DNA of 64,000 bases from an uncultured Hungatella sp. (GCA_910585645.1 CAJUFP010000008.1:6105-70104); one strand, 5' to 3'; shown: positions 49,430 through 58,785, counted from the stretch's first letter. The notes: a model not told the origin generated them from the letters alone. Numbers and translations are program-made.

Positions 49430-50125
49430 TCACCCCGGTCCGCGGATGCCCTTGGTACTCCCCCCAATCCATGGGTGAACCCTGACCGCCTGCCTCATGG
49501 GAATCTTATCGAAAAAGATGGTGAACATACTGTGCTTATAAGTGTATACCGCCATAAAGACCATATCGTGGTTCTCGCCTTCATTAAGCAGAAAGACATG
49601 ATACTTAATCTCCCCATCCAAAAGGTTCGTATTAATATTCATCTCTTTGATGTACTGATCCATCATCACTTTGACGATCCCGCCACTGGCCGCATCAATA
49701 CCCGACGCAAATAAATACCCTTTCACGTCATCCACATGAATCGCTCCGATGCTGTCCTTTACCGCAATCACATCCCTGTAAAGCCGCGTCCCGTTTTCCA
49801 CCAGCTGGGGAAGTTTTTCCAGTGTCACCCCGTCGTTCAGCATCTCAAGAGTACTGGATGCTGAACCCGCCACACTGCCAATACTTTCCTGTAATTGCGT
49901 GGCCTTGCTTCCTGTGCTTTCGCTCATGGTAAACTGGTCCACATCCGTCAGAAGAGAAACCCCATAAAAATATTCTCCCACCGTATTTCCCACATGGGTC
50001 AGCCCCTGCTGAATCACCAGCTGCAGATAAAAAATATTCAGAAAATTGATGATGAAAAGCAGCACCAGAATAAAAAGGGGCAGTGTCAATGCGGCCTCCA
50101 CGGTCATGGTTCCTTTTTCCTTCAT
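49430..50125 (-). CDS. TadE-like minor pilin
   Basis: 231 residues with the class III signal motif KGTMTVEAALTLPLFILVLLF at the N-terminus: Gly-Thr-Met-Thr-Val-Glu, with Glu at +5, followed by a ~20-residue hydrophobic helix. Such sequences are cut by A24 peptidases and mark TadE/pseudopilin proteins. The rest is periplasm-side equivalent and has no recognised domain. The C-terminus is basic (RQAVRVHPWIGGSTKG). It lies just after the DUF5702 gene. Confidence 0.8.
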   Translation of the reverse strand: MKEKGTMTVEAALTLPLFILVLLFIINFLNIFYLQLVIQQGLTHVGNTVGEYFYGVSLLTDVDQFTMSESTGSKATQLQESIGSVAGSASSTLEMLNDGVTLEKLPQLVENGTRLYRDVIAVKDSIGAIHVDDVKGYLFASGIDAASGGIVKVMMDQYIKEMNINTNLLDGEIKYHVFLLNEGENHDMVFMAVYTYKHSMFTIFFDKIPMRQAVRVHPWIGGSTKGIRGPG

Positions 50126-50194
50126 CGCCTAACCTCTCCTCTCCCTGGTACGCTTTTCATGCTCCTGACCGGACGGCCTTCTCAAAACAGCGTT

Positions 50195-53074
50195 TTAATA
50201 AGCCCGGCTTGTATGGACCTGGAATTTCAGTCTGCCGTTTTGTTTTAAATCAGACGGGATTACCGGCTCTGACATAAACAAAAACTTAATGCTACATTTC
50301 ATATCCGCCCAGACTCCTGTATAAGACTGTTCCATAGAAAACCCCGTCTGCCCGCCATACCTCATGTTGGCCTGGATTACTTGCTGAATCCGCTCTACCT
50401 TTGTCTGCTGGCTCATAAGCAGCAGAAAAATCCGCATATAGTCGGAATATCCCATCCTAAACGAGCTGACATCGTGGCCTCCTGTAGAAACCACTTGTCC
50501 CACAGGAATCTTATCCTTAAAATTCTCTATTACATCCTTCGCCACGGAATTTAACTTGCTTTCTACGCTGTCATGTACCGTCTCTCTCATCTGCCGGGTC
50601 TTTTCCGCCACTGTCATCACCACTCTGTCTTTTTCCTGGTCCACAAAGTCTTTAATATCTTCCCTGGCCTCCCGATACTTGTGGTGTATCTCTTTCATAG
50701 CATCCTGGATTTCCTGGCTCCCGCACTGCGCGGCTGCCGTCTCAAACTGTCCCAAGGTCCGCTCCATAACCTGGTCTGCCGACTCCCCGGCTTCCCCTGC
50801 CTTGTTATACACGTCATAGATGGCTCCCTGAATCTTCATATCCACCAGGTCAAAAATTTGATCCGTCCTATCTTTTGCATAATCTATCAGCCCGTCTCTG
50901 GCTGCGTTAACGACTCTTTTGAAAGCCCCTTCCAGGGAAGCTTCCCAATCAGCCCCCTGTTTCCAAAAAACTACAGTTTCCCCACGGGTAAGACTAAGCA
51001 CGTCCATCACGGATTCCGCCACCGCCCATCCCAGCAGCAGGGCAATACTGACGAGAGGAGCAAACGGACCGCTTAATGCCGCAATGGCATTGGCCTGGTT
51101 AATCTTTGCCGAGTCCGTAAAAATAGCCACCCCGTTAATGATGGTGCGAAATGCCAGCAGCTTTCCCTTCACCTGGTCAAATGCCCTGTCCCCGTCTGCG
51201 GTTCCTGTAAGAATGTACTCCACCTCCGCCTCTGTGGCGAAATATTTCCAGTATGACTCATCCAAAAGATAGTCAGGCCCGCTGTCCCACTCCGGACTTT
51301 CCCCAAAGCTTAGATTTTTCCCTTCCTGAATCGAATTTTTCCTGTCATCCTCGCTCATCTCATGATGGTAAACCGCATTGGGAAAGGTGTGCAGAATATA
51401 TTCATCTACGTAGATTCTGTCCCTGGCGCTTTCCAGAAGGGAACCCAGCATTTCCATCAGGTTCAGTCCTTCCTCCATAAGCTTTCCCGCATCCTCTGAA
51501 TCTACCGTCCCGGCCACGTCGATGGTCAAATCACTGCCTGCGGGAAGTATGCTTTGGGTAAATGCCACCTGCAGGTCCGCCTCCGACAAATCCCGGATAC
51601 CGTCGCTGGGCGCCTCCGGTTCTTCCTCCGAAGAGGCCCCTTCCCGGACATCACTGTTTCTCACATTGATTTCCTGCTGTCTTGCCTCATAGAAATATCC
51701 GGATATATCCTGGAGCTTTATCATGGACTCGCTTACCATTTTCACATATTCACTGCTCTCCCTGCCGGAAGGAAGGCCGGGATGATTGGTCATGGAATCT
51801 CCCTCATCATCCCGAATCCTTTCCACGAAAGTTTTCGCCTCATCCTCCATGATTCCCACAATGCCTGTCTGGTAATACAGCCGCTCCACGTCCCCCGCGT
51901 ATCCCCTGGCGTTGACCACCAGATCAATACGCTCCAGCACCTGCCCGCAGTTGGCTTTAGCCAGCTCAATTTCCGGAAGAAATACGGTCTTATAATCTTC
52001 GTCATTGGGATGTTCATTCATCTTTGTTTCCAGCTCCCGGATATATTGGGTATACTTTGCATTCATATCCTCAATAGCTTCGTAAAGCCGCTGTCCCTCC
52101 TGGTACAAGTGAGTAAATCCCGCTTCCAGGCTGCCGGAATAAATCTCCTGGTATTCCGTCCGCATAGCCTCAAACCTTGGATCATACTCTTCCATCACTT
52201 CCCGACGTATGGCTTCTTCATCTACCTGGCCACCTTCCGATTCCTCCCCTTCTTCACTCTCTGCCTGGGCCTGCTCAATCCTTCTCTGTATCTCCTCATT
52301 TTCCTCTTGATGAAGCCCCTTTACCTTTGTCTCAAAATCCAAAATATAGGAAAAAATATTCCAGACATCGCTGCCGCTTATAGACTCCGACAGTTTTTTG
52401 GTATAATCCCCAGTGAAAGAGAACGCCCTTACCTGGTCATTATACTGGTTAATAGCATCCATCAGCTCCCGGCACTGTTGGAATGTCCCTTTATTGGCAT
52501 TGGTCACTTGAAGCCGCTTTGAAGCTGCCTCTATCCGGTTCTTCACTGAAAGGATCTGTTCCAGTTTATTCAAAAAACTGCCGGGCTGCCCTGCCAGCTG
52601 GACAGGCCCTCGATATTTCATATGTTCTATTATCTGATACTCTACATTTTCCGTGGTGGCCAAGGTTACACTGCTGCCTGCCTGAATGTCGATATCAAAA
52701 TCATAGCCGTCAAAATACCTGTCTTCTCCTGACACGGAACCTGCCAGGGCCTGTCCCAGCAGCGTCTGGTAATCTCCATAATCAATATCCGCAATGCTCA
52801 GGGTGTCACTTACATACCTTTGAAACTGGGATATCAATTCATCCTCTGTCACATTTTCCGTGGCCAGCAGACCATAAAGGTCATAGACCAGTTTATTATA
52901 GCGGGATAAGACCGAATCCGCAGCTGAATCCAGGGAGCTTTCCGCCATGGCCATGGCCATGCGGTATCGTCCCCCGTCCACCAGAAGGCCCGTCAAAATA
53001 TAGCAAGACAAAAAAATAATAATCAGAAAAATCGTGACCGCGCCTTTGCACTGTTTTCTCAAGTTCTTCTTCAT
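50195..53074 (-). CDS. DUF5702-family TadG-like surface protein
   Basis: 959 residues. The N-terminal KGAVTIFLIIIFLSCYILTGL is a pseudopilin-like membrane anchor, followed by VDGGRYRMAMAMAESSLDSAADS, written here in two parts as VDGGRYRMAMA and ESSLDSAADS, as in TadG-like proteins. Long helical and coiled-coil regions follow (EENEEIQRRIEQAQAESEE; EAMRTEYQEIYSGSLEA; DQEKDRVVMTVAEKTRQM). It is the largest gene of the operon. Role in Tad systems is not established; it may form a scaffold or tip outside the membrane. Confidence 0.8.
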   Translation of the reverse strand: MKKNLRKQCKGAVTIFLIIIFLSCYILTGLLVDGGRYRMAMAMAESSLDSAADSVLSRYNKLVYDLYGLLATENVTEDELISQFQRYVSDTLSIADIDYGDYQTLLGQALAGSVSGEDRYFDGYDFDIDIQAGSSVTLATTENVEYQIIEHMKYRGPVQLAGQPGSFLNKLEQILSVKNRIEAASKRLQVTNANKGTFQQCRELMDAINQYNDQVRAFSFTGDYTKKLSESISGSDVWNIFSYILDFETKVKGLHQEENEEIQRRIEQAQAESEEGEESEGGQVDEEAIRREVMEEYDPRFEAMRTEYQEIYSGSLEAGFTHLYQEGQRLYEAIEDMNAKYTQYIRELETKMNEHPNDEDYKTVFLPEIELAKANCGQVLERIDLVVNARGYAGDVERLYYQTGIVGIMEDEAKTFVERIRDDEGDSMTNHPGLPSGRESSEYVKMVSESMIKLQDISGYFYEARQQEINVRNSDVREGASSEEEPEAPSDGIRDLSEADLQVAFTQSILPAGSDLTIDVAGTVDSEDAGKLMEEGLNLMEMLGSLLESARDRIYVDEYILHTFPNAVYHHEMSEDDRKNSIQEGKNLSFGESPEWDSGPDYLLDESYWKYFATEAEVEYILTGTADGDRAFDQVKGKLLAFRTIINGVAIFTDSAKINQANAIAALSGPFAPLVSIALLLGWAVAESVMDVLSLTRGETVVFWKQGADWEASLEGAFKRVVNAARDGLIDYAKDRTDQIFDLVDMKIQGAIYDVYNKAGEAGESADQVMERTLGQFETAAAQCGSQEIQDAMKEIHHKYREAREDIKDFVDQEKDRVVMTVAEKTRQMRETVHDSVESKLNSVAKDVIENFKDKIPVGQVVSTGGHDVSSFRMGYSDYMRIFLLLMSQQTKVERIQQVIQANMRYGGQTGFSMEQSYTGVWADMKCSIKFLFMSEPVIPSDLKQNGRLKFQVHTSRAY

Positions 53075-53101
53075 ACCTTATCCCCTGTATTTCTTCTTAC
53101 T

Positions 53102-53704
53102 CTATTCCATCAGTTGATCATTGTCCTGGAACAAATCATAGATGATAGACGTGGTCCGCACGAACTCCCCGGGATTGTTGAGGGGCGCTTTCGCGCTGAT
53201 TTTGTAATCATCGTTTGTAATCCATCCGCAGCTTTCCATATACGCCCTTATGGGATTTACATAATGCTTCTCCACGGAAACCGTGATGTATTTCTTTAAA
53301 ATGCTCCCTGTTTTCTCCACCTCTGGCTCAAAACCATTTTCATTATCCCCTATAAGATTAGCCTGGCTTCCCATCAGGGTTTTCGCATATGCCGCTGCCT
53401 GGCTCTTCCTGACGCCGTCCCCCGCTCCCTCAAACAGATAACGGTATGGGTCATGGCCGGTAAAGCTGGCAGGGGTAATCAGCGCCGCTGCCGAAGATAC
53501 GCCTGCGCTGCTGCCTGCGCTCACTCCCCCCGCATAGTTCCAGTAAGCCGCCGCGCGGCTGCATGTGCGCATGGCCACTGTGCCAGCCAGCACATTCTGG
53601 TAATGCACCATGGACATCCACAAAACGCCCATGATGCTAAAGAGAATAACCGGGAAAATCAGGGCAAGCTCTACGGTGAACATTCCTTTCTTTGTGTTTT
53701 CCAT
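53102..53704 (-). CDS. TadE-family minor pilin
   Basis: 200 residues. The N-terminus KKGMFTVELALIFPVILFSIM has the Gly-Met-Phe-Thr-Val-Glu class III prepilin motif and a hydrophobic helix, the classic TadE start. Conserved Ala/Ser-rich stretch AMRTCSRAAAYWNYAGG follows. It sits between the Flp pilin and the DUF5702 gene and should be exported and processed by an A24 peptidase. Confidence 0.85.
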   Translation of the reverse strand: MENTKKGMFTVELALIFPVILFSIMGVLWMSMVHYQNVLAGTVAMRTCSRAAAYWNYAGGVSAGSSAGVSSAAALITPASFTGHDPYRYLFEGAGDGVRKSQAAAYAKTLMGSQANLIGDNENGFEPEVEKTGSILKKYITVSVEKHYVNPIRAYMESCGWITNDDYKISAKAPLNNPGEFVRTTSIIYDLFQDNDQLME

Positions 53705-53737
53705 CTCTCTGCCTTTTCTTACCCTTCTGCTCTGCGC

Positions 53738-53932
53738 TTATGAGCCGCTTCCCCCATCTGTTACAGACGCGTCCGCCTGTCCGAAAATACTCTCCAGATT
53801 ACTGGATACAAAAGCAATCACCTGCTTCCTGAATATCAGCGCAATACTTACCAGCACCGCAATAATCAGCACAATCTCCACCGTACCCATGCCATCCTCT
53901 TCTTCCCAAAATCCTTTCATTAAATTTTCCAT
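53738..53932 (-). CDS. Flp-type major pilin (Flp1 family)
   Basis: A 64-residue prepilin. The leader MENLMKGFWEEEDG ends in Gly, and the mature form would start MGTVEIVLIIAVLVSIALIF, with Glu at +5 as prepilin peptidases require. The rest (FRKQVIAFVSSNLESIFGQA) is a short amphipathic helix, with a Gly/Ser tail. The ATG at 53930-53932 has AAGGAGG 9 bases upstream; another ATG two codons earlier is too close. It is the pilus shaft subunit. Confidence 0.92.
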   Translation of the reverse strand: MENLMKGFWEEEDGMGTVEIVLIIAVLVSIALIFRKQVIAFVSSNLESIFGQADASVTDGGSGS

Positions 53933-54004
53933 TGTCATATTCCTCCTTCTTAAATTTTTTCTAAAATACGGTTTACCGTTTCACAGCATCCTCTTCACCA
54001 TCGC

Positions 54005-54877
54005 CTACACCCTCATGCTCATGACCGCCGGCGCAATGGTAAGCAGAATGACCGCCAGAAGCATCAGCATCATGGGAAACAGCATCTTTGTAGACGCCTC
54101 CTCCGCAAACTGCCTGGCCGCGTTTTTCCGGTTATTCCACTGCTCCTCCCCAATCTCCTTCAAAGCCCTGGTCACATCCTGACCGCCCCGGTGCATATTC
54201 TGCAAAACCACAGACACAAACCGGCGCATCTGCGGCATATTGCACCTGGTCACAAAATAGTCAAACGCCGCCTCCGCCGTATTTCCTGCTTCCATCATGG
54301 AAACCGCGCGATCCAGTTCCCGGTAAAGGGGCCTGTCATTGGACATCTCGGCGGATATTTTTATAATGGCAGCCCGCAGGGTCATCCCTGCCCCGGAAAG
54401 TATCACGATCTTGTTAGTCAGATCCGGCATATCCATGGAAATCAGAAGATGTCTCTTCTCGATTTTTTCCGATACCGCAGTCAGCGTCATATATCCAAGA
54501 CCAATCCCCGCCCCAAGCATCAGTCCGGCAATCCCCGTCTGCCCGCCAAGCATCAAAAGCCCGGACACAAGCATTCCCATCAGCAAATAGCTGGCAGCGG
54601 CAGCCCAGTAGGCTCTCACATAAAACTCGCAGTATTTAGGGTCATAAAGCTCCTTCATATATTTGCGCAGCACCCGGTCAAAAGAAGAGCCGTAGGAATA
54701 CCGGGTCTTCTCCATAAGATAAAATCCCGCCGGGAAAAAATCCCTTAAAGAAAACTCGTCTTTATCCAGAACCGCTATGACTCCTTTATATTTTTTATTT
54801 CCTCTGACATAACAGAAAAACACCAGAAAAAAGCACACCAGAAAGTATCCCAGCGCCCACGGTTCTATTGTCTCCAT
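54005..54877 (-). CDS. TadC-like type II secretion F-domain membrane protein
   Basis: 290 residues. A type II secretion F domain (SMDMPDLTNKIVILSGAGMTLRAAI, shown in parts as DMPDLTNKIVILSGAGMT) is flanked by membrane segments (WALGYFLVCFFLVFFCYV, SYLLMGMLVSGLLMLGG, MLFPMMLMLLAVILLTIAPAV). It forms the inner-membrane platform of the Tad machine with TadB. The start MDMETIEPW... uses the second ATG (54877) because GGAGG lies 8 bases upstream. A frame extension to 55006 overlaps tadB and is rejected. Confidence 0.88.
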   Translation of the reverse strand: METIEPWALGYFLVCFFLVFFCYVRGNKKYKGVIAVLDKDEFSLRDFFPAGFYLMEKTRYSYGSSFDRVLRKYMKELYDPKYCEFYVRAYWAAAASYLLMGMLVSGLLMLGGQTGIAGLMLGAGIGLGYMTLTAVSEKIEKRHLLISMDMPDLTNKIVILSGAGMTLRAAIIKISAEMSNDRPLYRELDRAVSMMEAGNTAEAAFDYFVTRCNMPQMRRFVSVVLQNMHRGGQDVTRALKEIGEEQWNNRKNAARQFAEEASTKMLFPMMLMLLAVILLTIAPAVMSMRV

Positions 54878-54959
54878 ATCCATTCCCTCCAAATGCTTTC
54901 TCGGCCCTTTCCGGCAGGCCTCTGTCCCAATTTGAATCCTGACCTTTTGGAAGCATTTC

Positions 54960-55784
54960 TCAAATCCTGATATCCGTAATCTTTCCGGACCAAATACTGC
55001 CCGCAATAATCATAATCAATGCAACGGTAGAGACAATCCGACCGCCCAATGTATGGAAAACCGGGTACATAAAATCCCCTGTAGTCCTGGTCAAAATCAG
55101 AAGCAGCGCCACCGGCACCGCCGTCAATACCTTCTGCTCCATCTTCTTTCCTGATAACATGGTCTCCATCTCCGCCTCCACCTCAATTTTATCCGAGATA
55201 ACATCTGTGGTCTGACGGATAATCTCCACAATATTTCCTCCTGTCCGCTTGGATATCTCAAAAATGCTGGCAAAGGTTACAATATCTTCAATCCCGCTCC
55301 GCTCCCCCAGATCTTTTAAGATTTCCTCAATGTTCTGATTTAGGGAAAGTCTGGACTCAATAAGCTCCATCTCCCGAATAATATAAGTCCCCGAATCCAC
55401 GTACTGGCTTCTCATATCCTCCAAAGCCAAAGAGAATCCCCTTTCCACGGAACTGCCGGAACTTATGGCCGAAGACAGGCTGTACAGCATATCCTTAAAC
55501 TGCAGCGCCAGCTGTTTCCTTCTCCTTTTTATCAGCACTTTGGTCTGAAATCTGGGAAACACCAGTCCCCCGCAGGCCAATACTGCTGACAGAATCACAT
55601 TTTGATAGAACACCCACCCAATAACCGCTAAAACGCCCCCGGCCAGCACCGCATACATGAGCCATTCGCTCTTAGTCATCACGTACACATCATAAAAAAC
55701 GGCTCCATTCTCCCCGCAGGCTCTTGGCTTTTCTCTTCGTATCTTCCCTTTTTTTACCTTCTCCCCTGTCTTTTTCTTCTTCAT
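54960..55784 (-). CDS. TadB-like type II secretion F-domain membrane protein
   Basis: 274 residues. A basic Lys-rich N-terminus precedes membrane segments (WLMYAVLAGGVLAVIGWVF) and the F domain with RRRKQLALQFKDMLYSLSSA, ISSGSSVERGFSLALEDM and SKRTGGNIVEIIRQTTDVI. C-terminal helices AVPVALLLILTR and IVSTVALIMIIAGSIW anchor it. Its start overlaps the cpaF stop by 4 bases, so translation is coupled. Partner of TadC. Confidence 0.88.
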   Translation of the reverse strand: MKKKKTGEKVKKGKIRREKPRACGENGAVFYDVYVMTKSEWLMYAVLAGGVLAVIGWVFYQNVILSAVLACGGLVFPRFQTKVLIKRRRKQLALQFKDMLYSLSSAISSGSSVERGFSLALEDMRSQYVDSGTYIIREMELIESRLSLNQNIEEILKDLGERSGIEDIVTFASIFEISKRTGGNIVEIIRQTTDVISDKIEVEAEMETMLSGKKMEQKVLTAVPVALLLILTRTTGDFMYPVFHTLGGRIVSTVALIMIIAGSIWSGKITDIRI

Positions 55785-57034
55785 CTCCTTGCCTTTCCTT
55801 GATTTATCTCACCGCAGTCCACGCCTGCCATCTCAAACTTATGGGTATTTTCAAATCTTCTCTCTGTCCTTGCCAGTTCTCCCAGAATCTTTCCCCCGCT
55901 CTCCCCCGTCCTCCTGAACTGGTACAAAGGGTTAAGTACATAAGCTCCGTTTACATATCCCTTAAGTTCCACAATGTCTAGGACTCTTCTTGTCTTGTCG
56001 CTCAGACGTCCCAGGTGGACAATCAGGTCTATGGCAGAAGCAATCTGCTGTCTGATTGCCTCAATTGGAAAGGAACAGCCTGTCAAAACCATGGTTTCCA
56101 GGCGGGACAGCATATCTGCCGGGGAATTGGCATGGCCTGTGGACAGAGAACCGTCATGGCCCGTATTCATGGCCTGAAGCATATCCAGCGCCTCCGCTCC
56201 TCTTACTTCCCCCACCACAATCCGCTCCGGCCGCATGCGCAGAGAGGATTTAATCAAGTCCCGTATGGTAATGGCCCCTTTTCCCTCCGTATTGGCATTT
56301 CTCGTCTCCAGACGCACAAGGTTCCTTACATTTTGTATCTGTAATTCCGCCGAATCTTCAATGGTAATAATCCTCTCGTCAGAAGGAATAAAATTGGACA
56401 AAGCATTTAGAAATGTGGTCTTTCCTGAACCGGTTCCTCCACTGACAAAAATATTGTATTTCGCTTTCACGCATTTCTGCAAAAATGCCGCCGCTTCCTC
56501 CGAAATACTCTGCCACTTAATCAAATCATGAAAGCTGATGACCTTCTCCGGAAATTTACGTATGGTGACTGTAGCTCCGTCCAATGCAATGGGGGCCAGC
56601 ACGATATTGACACGGGAGCCGTCTTCCAGCCTGGCGTCACAGATGGGATTGGAGCTGTCCACGGTTCTGTTTACTTTTGCCACAATCTTCTGTATCAGAT
56701 CCTCCAGCTGTTTGTCACTCTCAAAATGCTCCTCCAATTCCGAAAGCCGCCCGTCCCGCTCAATAAAAATATGTTTAGGACCGTTAATCATAATCTCCGT
56801 AATGGAAGCATCATCCAAAATCGGCTGCAGAATCCCCAGTTTTTTCATAGAATTTAGGCAGTGATTTACCACCTTAAGGCGCTGGCTGACGCTGACAAAC
56901 GTGTCACCTGCCACCTGTGCAAGCATCTCATAAGCAGTATCCTTTATCAGCTCATCCGTAATGTCCCTCTGCCCTTCCAGCCTGACGCTTACCTTTTTGT
57001 AGACTTCCTCCAAAAGTGTCTCCGTCACTTCCAT
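55781..57034 (-). CDS. CpaF/TadA secretion ATPase
   Basis: The hexameric motor of the Tad pilus. 417 residues. Walker A is FVSGGTGSGKTTFLNAL, the Asp box is ITIEDSAELQI, Walker B is RPERIVVGEVRGAEALDML, and the His box is GHDGSLSTGHANS. The N-terminal domain (to ~150) contains ILDDASITEIMINGPKHIF. Single ATPase gene, as in other Tad loci, so it probably drives both extension and retraction. A shift in this gene's position is not seen; order is cpaE, cpaF, tadB, tadC. Confidence 0.95.
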   Translation of the reverse strand: MEVTETLLEEVYKKVSVRLEGQRDITDELIKDTAYEMLAQVAGDTFVSVSQRLKVVNHCLNSMKKLGILQPILDDASITEIMINGPKHIFIERDGRLSELEEHFESDKQLEDLIQKIVAKVNRTVDSSNPICDARLEDGSRVNIVLAPIALDGATVTIRKFPEKVISFHDLIKWQSISEEAAAFLQKCVKAKYNIFVSGGTGSGKTTFLNALSNFIPSDERIITIEDSAELQIQNVRNLVRLETRNANTEGKGAITIRDLIKSSLRMRPERIVVGEVRGAEALDMLQAMNTGHDGSLSTGHANSPADMLSRLETMVLTGCSFPIEAIRQQIASAIDLIVHLGRLSDKTRRVLDIVELKGYVNGAYVLNPLYQFRRTGESGGKILGELARTERRFENTHKFEMAGVDCGEINQGKARR

Positions 57035-57043
57035 GGTATTCTC

Positions 57044-58081
57044 CTATATCATTTTTATCAGTCCGTCGCATCCCTTTGTGAAATCGCCGTTACCATCCAA
57101 TGCCGCCGCCAAAGCCACCCCTTTGGAAATACTTTGGGAAAAGGGAAATGCCATGGCATAAATTCCGCTTTGGCTTCTGACCGGACATTTATTCTGAATA
57201 TATCGGATTCTGTCCGCCCCCAAACGCCCGTCTCTTGCCGGATCATGTTCAAACGCAGCCTGCTTTCCGGCCCCCATATCATCCGCTGTGTAGACCATAA
57301 AAATCCTGTCACTTAAGTCCATCACCTTCCTGCTTCTTTCTGAAAAGTCAAAAGGAAGGTCCACAATAAGCAGGCTTATCCCTCCTTCTCCCATGAGAGA
57401 CTCAATAAGATATTCCATATCCTCCCCGGTCAAATCCATATAATCCCCCATACTTCGGATTCCAGGAAACACCATAACCTGATCCTGGTTCTTTTTTAAA
57501 CCGGAAATGAGAATCCCTGCCATATTTCTCTTATCTTTTACCGCAAACAGAATATCCTCCATAGAAACATCAAAATACATCTGGTACAGTCCATCCGTAT
57601 AAGGAGCCATCTCCAGATTCAGGTAGGCTGTCCTTCTGTCCTTTGCCGCCCGAACAGCCGTCATGTAAGCGATGGTCGTCTTCCCGCTGCCGCCCTGAGT
57701 GGAAGAAAACGCCGCCACTTTCCCTCCATGAAACCCTCTTTGTTCCAGCGAATCCCCGGATATGCACATTACAATCTTCTTTAAATCGCTTATAATGTCC
57801 GTTCCCTGCTGATAGATATTCAGTCTCTGTACTTCCTTCTCCGTATCAACTAACGTCTGGCTTCCAATTATGACTCTGACCCTGATATCAGCGGCATAAT
57901 CTCTAAAAAAGTCGTCTTCCCCCATAACCACGTCGATTTCACTCCCGTGGGCGCTTACATATGCCTGGGCTTTCTCCTTCTCCGTAAAAAAGAAAAACAT
58001 AAGTTCCGGATACTGCTGCTTTACAAATACGCTGAATACATCCATAAAATACGCGTCACAGCTGCAAAGAACCACTTTCAT
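57044..58081 (-). CDS. CpaE/TadZ-like ATPase
   Basis: First gene of the Tad operon. 345 residues: an atypical receiver-like domain (1-125; LCSCDAYFMDVFSVFV) followed by a MinD/ParA-type ATPase domain. The deviant Walker A is AFSSTQGGSGKTTIAYM (~131-147), and SLLIVDLPFDFSERSR holds the Walker B Asp. CpaE/TadZ proteins place the Tad machine in the cell. The receiver-like part lacks an obvious phospho-acceptor Asp in the usual position. The ATG has GGGGGGAT upstream. Confidence 0.87.
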   Translation of the reverse strand: MKVVLCSCDAYFMDVFSVFVKQQYPELMFFFFTEKEKAQAYVSAHGSEIDVVMGEDDFFRDYAADIRVRVIIGSQTLVDTEKEVQRLNIYQQGTDIISDLKKIVMCISGDSLEQRGFHGGKVAAFSSTQGGSGKTTIAYMTAVRAAKDRRTAYLNLEMAPYTDGLYQMYFDVSMEDILFAVKDKRNMAGILISGLKKNQDQVMVFPGIRSMGDYMDLTGEDMEYLIESLMGEGGISLLIVDLPFDFSERSRKVMDLSDRIFMVYTADDMGAGKQAAFEHDPARDGRLGADRIRYIQNKCPVRSQSGIYAMAFPFSQSISKGVALAAALDGNGDFTKGCDGLIKMI

Positions 58082-58117
58082 CTTTCCATCCCCCCTGTTT
58101 TCCCTGTCATTAAACCT

Positions 58118-58146
58118 ATCTTAGCATTAATTTTTCCTTTTTTCAA
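58118..58146 (-). promoter_or_regulatory. Promoter of the Tad/kinase operon
   Basis: Minus strand: -35 TTGAAA (58141-58146), 17-base spacer, -10 TAAGAT (58118-58123), about 35 bases before cpaE. No other good promoter or terminator was noticed inside the next 18 kb. Confidence 0.7.
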
Positions 58147-58155
58147 GTATTTTTA

Positions 58156-58168
58156 TCGCTATAAGCGA
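58156..58168. promoter_or_regulatory. Palindromic operator candidate between the Tad promoter and the XRE gene
   Basis: TCGCTATAAGCGA: perfect 5-base arms with a 3-base centre, 10 bases upstream of the Tad -35 box. A plausible site for the adjacent XRE regulator, acting on one or both divergent genes. Confidence 0.45.
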
Positions 58169-58250
58169 ATATTATAATCTTTGAGCGTGTTCAAATACTC
58201 GTATTAAAGGAATAAAATAATGTTATCATGAGCAAGAAAAGGAGCCTTCT

Positions 58251-58595
58251 TTGAATCCAGAACACCATAGATATGAAATCGGACAAAGGATTAGAAATTT
58301 CAGGCTTTCCAATAACCTGACCCAAGCACAGCTTGCGGAAAACCTGGATGTCTCTACGAATTATATTTCAGAAATAGAAAATGGCAAAAAGGGGATGTCA
58401 CAGGATACCCTTTGTAACTTATGCGATAAATATCAACTCTCCGCTGATTTTCTGCTCTTCGGAAAATGCGAGCAGGACTTGTCAAAGCAGTCTTTGTTTC
58501 AATTGCTTTCCTCTATTCCTGCTGACTTAATTCCCGTTGTTATCGAATATTTGGAGGCAGCTTTAAAAATAAAGAAATTAGACGGATTCGTCTAA
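58251..58595 (+). CDS. XRE-family helix-turn-helix regulator
   Basis: 114 residues starting at TTG with AAAGGAG seven bases upstream. The helix-turn-helix lies at ~10-65: QRIRNFRLSNNLTQAQLAEN, with STNYISEIENGKKGMS as the recognition helix region. The C-terminal half is a short helical domain. It is divergent from the Tad operon, 170 bases from cpaE, with a palindrome between them, so it is the best local candidate to control pilus expression. No ligand-binding domain is visible. Confidence 0.88.
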   Translation: MNPEHHRYEIGQRIRNFRLSNNLTQAQLAENLDVSTNYISEIENGKKGMSQDTLCNLCDKYQLSADFLLFGKCEQDLSKQSLFQLLSSIPADLIPVVIEYLEAALKIKKLDGFV

Positions 58596-58701
58596 TGCCG
58601 GTCGCCGTATTTCTAAAGCAACGCATTAAACAGACAAAGGAATCATTGATGAAACTGATAATTTCAGTTGAAGAAATCTCATGGAATACAAAAAAATGGT
58701 T

Positions 58702-58743
58702 AAAAATGGTTTCTGCCGCTTCGAAAAGCCTGCGGCAGAAACC
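58702..58743 (-). terminator. Rho-independent terminator of the amylosucrase-type gene
   Basis: Perfect 12-base arms GGTTTCTGCCGC/GCGGCAGAAACC. On the minus strand they are followed by ATTTTTAACC, suiting the minus-strand gene that ends at 58786. Confidence 0.75.
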
Positions 58744-58785
58744 ATGAGGAAGCCCTGAGGAATCGTCATTGATTAACGCAGCCTC

